In this document: positions 1 to 6,095 of the stretch, piece by piece
How the letters are laid out: each line of letters starts with the position of its first letter
Numbering within the stretch: the stretch's first letter is position 1
Program-made: the position numbers and the translations under genes
Notes under the pieces: model-generated
What the model was told of the DNA's origin: nothing
The model's database searches: none
What the model saw: the letters and a program-made list of their open reading frames with translations, nothing else
Source of the DNA: JBFJVZ01 sp041623895
Lineage (GTDB): Bacteria; Planctomycetota; Planctomycetia; Pirellulales; Pirellulaceae
Length of the DNA: 9,343 nucleotides
Direction: 5' to 3'
NCBI GenBank assembly: GCA_041623895.1
Contig: JBFJVZ010000321.1
Coordinates: 1-9,343 of the forward strand

Positions 1-6
1 CTCATT

Positions 7-28
7 GCCAGGACAAGTCCTGGCCTAC
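7..28. repeat. Short intergenic palindrome 1 (GCCAGGAC / GTCCTGGC)
   Basis: A perfect 8-bp inverted repeat lies at 7-14 and 17-24 with only AA between the arms. As RNA it would fold as a 7-bp stem with a four-base loop. CCTAC follows directly on the + strand. It sits downstream of the stop codon of the secreted HEAT/TPR gene, which is read from the other strand. No T-run follows on either strand, so an intrinsic terminator is not supported. It resembles the dispersed palindromic repeats I associate with Rhodopirellula-type genomes; that link is from memory and a copy count would settle it. Confidence 0.55.
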
Positions 29-90
29 AGATGATCCCACATCAATGATAAAAATGCTCTAGACAGCGTTAAGTAGCTGCCCAAGACGCG

Positions 91-116
91 GACCGAAGTC
101 TGGCGACTCCGGCTAC
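91..116. repeat. Short intergenic palindrome 2 (CCGAAGTC / GACTCCGG)
   Basis: The arms at 93-100 and 105-112 pair at 7 of 8 positions around a TGGC loop, and the element ends in GGCTAC on the + strand. It lies 19 bases beyond the stop codon of the HEAT/TPR gene, on its 3' side. It differs in sequence from palindrome 1 but has the same design: a compact GC-rich hairpin with CTAC at the + strand edge. It is probably another member of a dispersed repeat class. A role in transcript 3'-end protection is possible but only inferred. Confidence 0.5.
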
Positions 117-134
117 GTGAAAGATGAAAATGCC

Positions 135-2009
135 CTACTGCTGCGAAGCTTCCTGGGCTGCTTTTTCAAACTCGGCCAATTGCCTTTCCATGGGTGGCGA
201 GTGTGGCTCCAGGCGAACTGCCTTGCGTTGTGCCTGTACAGCAAGGTCATACTTTTTCAGCGCGAAGTAGCAGCGCGCGCAGGTGTCCAGCTTTGCCGGA
301 TCATCGGGCGTTAGTTCCAGCGACCGCAGACTTTCCTTCAAAGCACGTTCGTAGTCACCCTCGGTATTGGCGATCAGCCAGGCGTACTGATTCAATTCTT
401 CTGCCAAAATTTCGGTCGCCCCCGCCAGGCGGCCTTTTTGCTTGGCCCTTGATTCTGCAACCCGAATATCGGACTCAATACTGCGAATTTCGCTGGTCAG
501 CATATTCTGGATAAGCTTCGTCCATTCGTCGTCACTTTCGACGCGATACATGGTGATCAAAATATCAATGTTTTGACGATTCAAGCCCCATGCCCTCACC
601 AGGAATTGCTTTGCTTCTTCCAGCTCACCGGCCTTTAGTTTTGCCAGCCCGCGGTGATATTCGATTTCGCTGCGAATGAAGTCGTACGGAAAGCGATTGA
701 ACATCAATTTGTTCTTGAGCGCTCGATCGTTTTCCATCCGATCCACCAATGGCTGGAGAACCTGGACGACATCATCATGCCGCAGTCGTTCACCTTGCAT
801 TCTGGCCAAATGTTGTCGCGCGCTCGCCCCCGGCAAGGAGGTGATCTCCATTTCGTCGATAATCAAACGGAATTCTCGTTCGGCCCAATGGAACAATCCG
901 CGGGCTTTCAGATCTTGGCCGATATCACGATGGGCATGCGCGATTTCCTCAAGGGCGCTCTCGGAAAGCTTATCCTTTTCCTCCTGCGTCGCGGGGAAGG
1001 GAAGAATCTCCAGTGCCTGGCCGGCAAGTTTTTCGGCGGTTGCGTCATCGCCTTCGACTTTCAGCGCCTCTGCGGCGGCGTAAAGCAAACGAGGATGCTG
1101 ATCAAACATCCGTTCGTGTTTGGCTCTCAAGTGAAGCACGAACTGGTGCAATTGATTATCGATCGCCCAACTGCTGGCGTCTGTCAATTCACTTGTTTTC
1201 GGAGCAATCAAGTCGACGTTATCGATCGCCAGAGCGAGCGCGTCCGAGGACTTGTTCATCGACGCCGCCCGCTCCGCACAAACTCTTACCAGGCTTAGTA
1301 CCGAAGCTCGCGTCGCGTTGTTTGTCGCAGCCGAATCAATCGCACGCCGCTGCTGAGCAATCAGATTGGACCAAAGTTCGGCGGAGTACTGGCCGCCGGC
1401 AAGATCCTCCGCGTACACGCGCAGCCACTCCGCTGCCTGGCGGTCATTGTCTCGCAAAACTTCGCCAATGGTCTGCGCGTGTCGCTTCCTGGTCTCCTGG
1501 TCATCGCTCATCGGCTGCTTCATCAGTGATAAAGCTGCTTCGCGACTGAGCCTCAGGTCAGTTTCGAATCGCACCAGACGCGCCAGCGCGGCTAGTCCCT
1601 TTCGGTCGGGCAACTCAGCTAACAGTTGAATGCGGCTGTAACGCTCGTTGAAGTCCTGTGCTCCGTACTCGTTTAGCACATCACGAACTTCTGGCGGATC
1701 CGTTTCCTTGGACCAACTGACCAGCAAGCTGCTGACCAGGAATCTTGCCGCCGCCGCGATCTCACCATCGTCGTGATATTGCGCCGAGTGCAGTTCATCA
1801 AACGCCTCCAAGCCCAATCGCTGCAACATATCTCGAGCGCGAATCCGCGTCGCGTAACTGTCGCTCCCCAGCCGCTCGATTAATTCATTCACTTTGGGCA
1901 TCCGGCGATCTTCAGCCGTCGCCGTTGCAATGGTGAAACCCGACTGCGTGATCAGCATCGTCAGCGACAGCAGGAGAGCGGCAAAAATGACTCGTAACAT
2001 GCTCATCAT
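135..2009 (-). CDS. Secreted HEAT/TPR-repeat protein of unknown function
   Basis: This is a 624-residue protein starting at MMSML. The frame stays open upstream to 2528, but the ATG at 2009 places a signal peptide at the N-terminus: a hydrophobic stretch at about residues 5-30, then a likely cleavage near ATATA/EDRR (about 32). A start at M4 (2000) would serve equally well. Residues about 38-165 look like HEAT-type helices, with a block around LIERLGSDSYATRIRARDML typical of planctomycete HEAT proteins. The C-terminal half is TPR-like. A helical pair at about 445-485 (EYHRGLAKLKAGELEEAKQFL) and a clear tandem at about 538-605 (YERALKESLRSLELTPDDPA, then KYDLAVQAQRKAVRLEP) support this. No catalytic motif is visible, so it is probably a periplasmic or exported protein-interaction scaffold. 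It lies 211 bases downstream of the BRCT-MerR-TPR gene on the same strand; that gap holds nothing I recognise. Gene reality is near certain and function is unknown. Confidence 0.85.
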   Translation of the reverse strand: MMSMLRVIFAALLLSLTMLITQSGFTIATATAEDRRMPKVNELIERLGSDSYATRIRARDMLQRLGLEAFDELHSAQYHDDGEIAAAARFLVSSLLVSWSKETDPPEVRDVLNEYGAQDFNERYSRIQLLAELPDRKGLAALARLVRFETDLRLSREAALSLMKQPMSDDQETRKRHAQTIGEVLRDNDRQAAEWLRVYAEDLAGGQYSAELWSNLIAQQRRAIDSAATNNATRASVLSLVRVCAERAASMNKSSDALALAIDNVDLIAPKTSELTDASSWAIDNQLHQFVLHLRAKHERMFDQHPRLLYAAAEALKVEGDDATAEKLAGQALEILPFPATQEEKDKLSESALEEIAHAHRDIGQDLKARGLFHWAEREFRLIIDEMEITSLPGASARQHLARMQGERLRHDDVVQVLQPLVDRMENDRALKNKLMFNRFPYDFIRSEIEYHRGLAKLKAGELEEAKQFLVRAWGLNRQNIDILITMYRVESDDEWTKLIQNMLTSEIRSIESDIRVAESRAKQKGRLAGATEILAEELNQYAWLIANTEGDYERALKESLRSLELTPDDPAKLDTCARCYFALKKYDLAVQAQRKAVRLEPHSPPMERQLAEFEKAAQEASQQ

Positions 2010-2220
2010 CTTTGGGGGGTTCGGCAATCTTCCAACCACACACATGTTGCTGAGATGGAGATTCGGAGAATTCGATCGCAAGTGACCAACCAGTTCAAAT
2101 CTTAGCCGTTGAAACGCCAATTTGTCATCCTCGCCTTCAGGGAACCCGCGATTCTGGGCATGTCCGCGGCCGCAGCACCTTGTTTTCAGGCTTTTTCGCT
2201 GCTGACTGCTCATGGTGCTA

Positions 2221-3462
2221 TCAGTCCGAATCTTTGACCTCTGCCAGCCGCGTGATCGCCTCGGCAGCCCAGGGGCTTTCGGGCGACAGTTCAAGAAACC
2301 GCTGCCAGTGACGGCAGGCCTCAAGATCACAACCAACTTGATCAAGCGTTTTGGCCAGGTTGTAATGCACGTCGGCGTACTCCTCGTGCAGCGAGATCGC
2401 CCCCCGGTAGGCCGCAATCGCCAAATCACACTGGCCAGTTTCGGCCAACACGCAGCCCAAGCTCGCACGCGCCTCGACAAATTCAGGATCAAGTTCAATC
2501 GCCGTGTAATACCTCTCGCGCGCCGCAATCACGTGGCCCAGCCGATACAACAGCTCGCCCAATTGAAAACAGATATCCGACCGTACACCATCGCGGGCCA
2601 GTACCGCGTGACAGTAGTCCACCGCGGTCTCCAAATCACCGTGATCCTCCGCCGCGTAGATTGCACACAGTAGCGGGTCATCGGCGGCTTCAGTGGATTC
2701 CCGCAACGTCAGCGGTTGGCTTGGTTCGGTGGCGAACGACAATACGGTTTCTTCGCCGTCGTCCGTCTGCGATCCTTGCTCGAAAGCATCGAAGTCGAAT
2801 CTCAACTGCCCGCCCGGTTCCAACAGACCCTCGCCTTGTCGCAGCAACACGTGTTTGCCTTCGACCAAAATCGAAAGTTGGTCCAGCGGCCGGCGAATGT
2901 CAGGCAGCACCTGCACCAGTTCGACCAACCGTCGCTCAATCGCCTTGTCGCTTGCCCCGGCCGCGATCCACTGAGCCAATCGCCGTGCGGTGGCGACCTC
3001 CTGGTAATCGAAATAAGGAAGCTTGTGGACGGTGCGAATGGGCGTGATCAAACCGAGCCGATGCCAGCGTCGAACGACCCGTACCGAAACACCCAACAAA
3101 TGAGCCAACATCGCTGGCGTGTGATATCGCCGAATCGATTGCTCCACGTCGACCAGACCGAGACGTTCCCACAAATCGGTCTCGTGAAGGATCTCCAAAC
3201 CTCCGCGGGCAGCCGCGTCCAGGATGTCCTGACTGAGCAGTTCCGATTCGGCAAGCGGAGCTTCGTCCGCGCCGACCACGACCCAATCGACATCGCCGTG
3301 GTCAACTTCCACAACAACACCGCCGTAGGAACGGAGCAAATTGGTCGCCTCTCGGCGATTCATCCCACCAAGCCGACCAACTAAGGCAACGCGTTTGCCC
3401 GACGCGGGATGCTCGTCAAGCATTGGGCTGGCGTCAAGATCGACTGAAGCGGGGTCGTTCAT
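2221..3462 (-). CDS. BRCT-MerR-TPR multidomain regulator
   Basis: The protein has 413 residues from the ATG at 3462; an in-frame GTG at 3483 would add seven. No Shine-Dalgarno sequence decides between them. Counting from the GTG, residues about 28-110 form a BRCT domain of the DNA-ligase C-terminal kind (GKRVALVGRLGGMNRREA, then SYGGVVVEV and VDWVVVGADEAP). Residues about 119-195 form a MerR-type winged helix: YHTPAMLAHLLGVSVRVVRR is the helix-turn-helix, HRLGLITPIR the wing lead, and PYFDYQEVATARRLAQWI the next helix. A linker rich in acidic residues and Gly follows, including GGQLRFDFD at about 225-232. TPR units fill about 268-415, for example AARERYYTAIELDPEFVEA and ADVHYNLAKTLDQVG. It probably binds DNA and proteins and may act as a cytoplasmic transcription factor. 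No ligand-binding cysteines of the metal-sensing MerR type stand out. It is divergent from rnpB. Domain calls are strong; target and signal are unknown. Confidence 0.88.
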   Translation of the reverse strand: MNDPASVDLDASPMLDEHPASGKRVALVGRLGGMNRREATNLLRSYGGVVVEVDHGDVDWVVVGADEAPLAESELLSQDILDAAARGGLEILHETDLWERLGLVDVEQSIRRYHTPAMLAHLLGVSVRVVRRWHRLGLITPIRTVHKLPYFDYQEVATARRLAQWIAAGASDKAIERRLVELVQVLPDIRRPLDQLSILVEGKHVLLRQGEGLLEPGGQLRFDFDAFEQGSQTDDGEETVLSFATEPSQPLTLRESTEAADDPLLCAIYAAEDHGDLETAVDYCHAVLARDGVRSDICFQLGELLYRLGHVIAARERYYTAIELDPEFVEARASLGCVLAETGQCDLAIAAYRGAISLHEEYADVHYNLAKTLDQVGCDLEACRHWQRFLELSPESPWAAEAITRLAEVKDSD

Positions 3463-3590
3463 GCCGTCATTATCCAGATTCACGCCGGCAACGCGAGATA
3501 AGCCGATTTTTCCCGTGCGGGATAGCGCCGTTGGACGCAGGATCCCCGCGCGAACCTTGCCGGCAAGCTCTCAGTCGATCATGTTGGACC

Positions 3591-3994
3591 AGACCGTGAG
3601 AGGGTGGGACGATCGCTGGTTGCCAAGAGCAACTGGAGGAAAGTCCGGGCTCCGCAGGACAGGATGGTCGATAACGTCGACCGGCCGTGAGGTTAGGGAA
3701 AGTGCAACAGAAAGCAAACCGCCGAACGATCCTTCGGGATGCGTGGTAAGGGTGAAATGGTGCGGTAAGAGCGCACCAGCGGTCGAGGTGACTCGGTCGG
3801 CTTGGTAAACCCCATCCGGAGCTAGACCAAACAGAGTGCAGTCGTCGGGCCCGCCCGCCGCGCGAAGTTGTCCGCTTCGCTATCGACACTCGGGTAGGTC
3901 GCAATTGAGGCGACGAGCAATCGTCGTGCACAGATAGATGATCGTCGACGCTAACCGCGCCACAGAACCCGGCTTACAAGCCCTCTCACGGTCT
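3591..3994 (+). ncRNA. rnpB: RNase P RNA, bacterial class A
   Basis: This is the catalytic RNA of ribonuclease P, which removes the 5' leader from tRNA precursors. P1 is a 14-bp perfect pairing of 3591-3604 with 3981-3994, which sets both ends. Conserved blocks follow in the expected order: GAGGAAAGTCCGGGCTCC at 3636-3653 (5' strand of P4 and neighbours), AGGGTGAAATGGTGCG near 3749-3764 closed by GTAAGAGCGCAC, and ACAGAACCCGGCTTACA at about 3962-3978 (3' strand of P4). Local hairpins include a P3-like stem GTTGC/GCAAC (3619-3633), ATCC-TTCG-GGAT near 3730, and a P18-like CGACGA-GCAA-TCGTCG at 3911-3926 with a GNRA loop. The L15 motif GGTAAACCCC at 3804-3813 would pair with the tRNA 3' CCA. 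The length of about 404 nt is normal. It stands alone on the + strand, divergent from the BRCT-MerR-TPR gene and convergent with rmlA, 28 bases away. No U-run terminator follows. Confidence 0.97.
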
Positions 3995-4022
3995 TCTTAC
4001 CACCCCCCGTTTAACGCTAGGC

Positions 4023-4886
4023 CTACCTGAGCAGCCGTTTTAGATACTCGCCGTATTCGCTGTTCTTCATCTCTTCGGCGCGATCGGCTAGTTGTGCTTT
4101 CGTGATCCAACGGTTGCGAAACGCGATCTCTTCGGGACAGCCCACTTTCAATCCTGTCCGCTTTTCAATCGCGCCCACAAAACTGCTGGCGTCGTGCAAG
4201 TTTTCGCAGGTCCCCGTGTCCAACCACGCCGTGCCGCGGCTAAAGATTTCGACATTCAATGTCCCTTCATTCAAATAGACGCGGTTCAAGTCCGTGATCT
4301 CCAACTCCCCGCGAGCCGAAGGCCGCAGCGATTTGGCGAAGTCACAAACGCGATCATCGTAAAAGTACAAACCGGGCACCGCATAGTTTGATTTCGGATT
4401 GACCGGTTTTTCTTCCAGTGATGTCGCGCGGCCCTGATCATCAAATGAAATCACACCGTACGACTTCGGATCACTCACTTCGTACGCGAACACTGTGGCC
4501 CCGCGCTCGATCGCAGCCGTGCGTTGCAAGAGGCTGGTCATGCCTTGGCCGTAAAACAGATTGTCGCCCAAGATCAAACAACTCGTTTCACCGCCAATGA
4601 AGTCTTCGCCTAACAAGAACGCTTGCGCCAGTCCGCCAGGATTCGGCTGCACCAGGTAACTTAAATCCAAGCCCCATTGGCTCCCGTCGCCCAACAACGT
4701 TTGCAGCAGCGGGGTGTGCTGTGGTGTCGAGATCACCAGGATGTCTTGGATTCCCCCCAACATCAGCGTCGAAAGCGGGTAATAAATCATCGGTTTGTCG
4801 TAAATCGGCAGCAGCTGTTTGCTGATGGCCGTTGTCATGGGGGCGAGTCGGCTGCCGCTGCCCCCGGCAAGGACGATGCCTTTCAT
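4023..4886 (-). CDS. rmlA: Glucose-1-phosphate thymidylyltransferase RmlA
   Basis: RmlA joins dTTP and glucose-1-phosphate to give dTDP-glucose and pyrophosphate, the first step towards dTDP-rhamnose and related deoxysugars in the cytoplasm. The 287-residue length is typical. The nucleotide-binding loop is LAGGSGSRL at 6-14, with Ser where the family usually has Thr. SKQLLPIYDKPMIYYPLS (22-39) holds the conserved Lys, LGDN (106-109) the metal-binding Asp, EEKP lies at 158-161, GELEITDLN at 193-201 and WLDTGT at 221-226. The whole chain reads like the E. coli enzyme. Its ATG overlaps the stop codon of rmlB by four bases (ATGA), so the two genes are almost certainly cotranscribed and translationally coupled. 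The gene ends in TAG with a second in-frame TAG two codons later. No rmlC or rmlD follows; rnpB converges from the other side. Confidence 0.97.
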   Translation of the reverse strand: MKGIVLAGGSGSRLAPMTTAISKQLLPIYDKPMIYYPLSTLMLGGIQDILVISTPQHTPLLQTLLGDGSQWGLDLSYLVQPNPGGLAQAFLLGEDFIGGETSCLILGDNLFYGQGMTSLLQRTAAIERGATVFAYEVSDPKSYGVISFDDQGRATSLEEKPVNPKSNYAVPGLYFYDDRVCDFAKSLRPSARGELEITDLNRVYLNEGTLNVEIFSRGTAWLDTGTCENLHDASSFVGAIEKRTGLKVGCPEEIAFRNRWITKAQLADRAEEMKNSEYGEYLKRLLR

Positions 4887-5980
4887 GTCGCTGATTCTCC
4901 CTGCCGCTTATCGACGTCATCTATTTGTTTGACGCCACCGAGCCTTTGAAGCTGGTAGCTTCCGTCAAGAATGTTTTGCCACCAGTGCCGATTATCCAAA
5001 TACCAAAGCACCGTCCTTCGCAAACACTCTTCCAGCTGATGACGAGGTTTCCAGCCCAGTTCCCGCTGAATCTTGCTGGCATCAATCGCGTAACGGAAAT
5101 CGTGTCCCGGACGATCGGTGACAAAGGAGATCAACTCGGCATGCTTTGCGCCGCCTGACCGGGGCCGCAGCTGATCCATGATCGCGCACAGGGAATGCAC
5201 CAAGTCGATATTGCGCCGCTCGCTGTTGCCACCGATGTTATATGTTTCACCCGGGACGCCGCGATCCAGTACCGTCCGCAAAGCCTCCGCGTGGTCTTCC
5301 ACGTACAGCCAATCGCGAACGTTTTCGCCTCTGCCGTAGACGGGCAACGGTTCCTCGTTCAAACATTTGATGATCATCAATGGCAACAGTTTTTCCGGAA
5401 ATTGATAAGGACCATAATTGTTGGAACAATTGGTCACCAGCACCGGCAATTTGAAAGTGGTCTTCCATGCGCGAGCCAAATGGTCCGAGGCCGCTTTGGT
5501 TGCCGAATAGGGCGAATGCGGATCATAAGCCGTTGACTCAGTGAACATGCCGCTGTCAGCAAGCGACCCATAAACTTCATCGGTGGAAACATGCAGGAAA
5601 CGAAAACGATCCCTCCGCTGGGCACTCAGTTCACTGAAGTGTCGCAAACTGCAGTCAAGTAAGTTAAACGTGCCGACAATGTTGGTCTGGATAAAGTCGG
5701 ATGGCCCATCAATGGAACGATCAACGTGCGACTCCGCCGCCAAATGCATGACCGCATCGGGCGATACATCTTCGACGACTTCACGTGTTTGCTTGGGGTC
5801 AGCGATGTCGGCTTTCACGAACCGATAACGAGGCGAATCAGCAACGTCCCGCAGTGATTGTGGATTGGCGGCGTAAGTCAGTTTGTCCAAATTGACAACT
5901 TCGTGATCGCTCCGGCCAAGCAACTGACGAACCAGATTCGTCCCGATGAAGCCACAGCCCCCGGTCACAAGAATCTTCAT
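4883..5980 (-). CDS. rmlB: dTDP-glucose 4,6-dehydratase RmlB
   Basis: RmlB converts dTDP-glucose to dTDP-4-keto-6-deoxyglucose using bound NAD+, the second step of dTDP-deoxysugar synthesis. The 365 residues match the usual family size. It is an extended short-chain dehydrogenase with a Rossmann TGGCGFIG motif at 6-13, HLAAESHVDRS at about 79-89, the STDEVYG motif at 132-138 carrying the Thr-Asp-Glu catalytic residues, and Y158/K162 in YSATK. NNYGPYQFPEKL at about 187-198 and RDWLYVEDH at 222-230 complete the family pattern. The C-terminal tail of about 25 residues after WWQNIL is variable and has no recognised role. It is the first gene of a two-gene unit with rmlA downstream (ATGA overlap). 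Upstream lies a long inverted repeat and then lgt on the same strand, 111 bases away. The pair probably feeds lipopolysaccharide or other surface-glycan synthesis; rmlC and rmlD must lie elsewhere if rhamnose is made. Confidence 0.97.
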   Translation of the reverse strand: MKILVTGGCGFIGTNLVRQLLGRSDHEVVNLDKLTYAANPQSLRDVADSPRYRFVKADIADPKQTREVVEDVSPDAVMHLAAESHVDRSIDGPSDFIQTNIVGTFNLLDCSLRHFSELSAQRRDRFRFLHVSTDEVYGSLADSGMFTESTAYDPHSPYSATKAASDHLARAWKTTFKLPVLVTNCSNNYGPYQFPEKLLPLMIIKCLNEEPLPVYGRGENVRDWLYVEDHAEALRTVLDRGVPGETYNIGGNSERRNIDLVHSLCAIMDQLRPRSGGAKHAELISFVTDRPGHDFRYAIDASKIQRELGWKPRHQLEECLRRTVLWYLDNRHWWQNILDGSYQLQRLGGVKQIDDVDKRQGESAT

Positions 5981-6027
5981 GAATCCTCAATCAACAAGAA
6001 TATCGGCACAAGTGTGAACGGCGCATT

Positions 6028-6095
6028 GTAGGCGTGGCATCCTGCCGTGCCCACTGTTGGTATTTCTGATGGGCACGGCAGGATGCCGAGCCTAC
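6028..6095. repeat. Long imperfect inverted repeat overlapping the end of lgt
   Basis: Two 26-base arms, 6028-6053 and 6070-6095, are complementary at 24 positions around a 16-base spacer. The only mismatches are two adjacent bases near the outer end. The outer edges read GTAGGC and GCCTAC. The right arm contains the TAG stop codon of lgt (6092-6094 on the complement), so the repeat overlaps the 3' end of the gene. No T-run follows in the direction of lgt transcription, so it is not a standard intrinsic terminator. The hairpin could still stabilise the lgt mRNA end or limit read-through into rmlB. The arms look like a dispersed planctomycete palindrome present as two opposed copies; this is recalled, not tested. 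Confidence 0.8.

Noticed and set aside
654..1298. 214-residue reading frame on the + strand
   Set aside because: It is opposite the HEAT/TPR gene and has no recognisable domain; the - strand frame has clear repeats.
2010..2528. In-frame upstream extension of the HEAT/TPR gene
   Set aside because: The extra 173 residues are Arg-rich and low in family character, they overlap the BRCT-MerR-TPR gene, and they would bury a clear signal peptide.
2716..3384. 222-residue reading frame on the + strand
   Set aside because: It is antisense to the BRCT-MerR-TPR gene, whose domains are unmistakable.
3557..3584. Possible rnpB promoter (TTGCCG, 16 bases, TCATGT)
   Set aside because: The -35 matches 4 of 6 but the -10 only 2 of 6, so it is no better than chance.
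3470..3931. 153-residue reading frame on the - strand
   Set aside because: It lies across the RNase P RNA gene and shows no protein family features.
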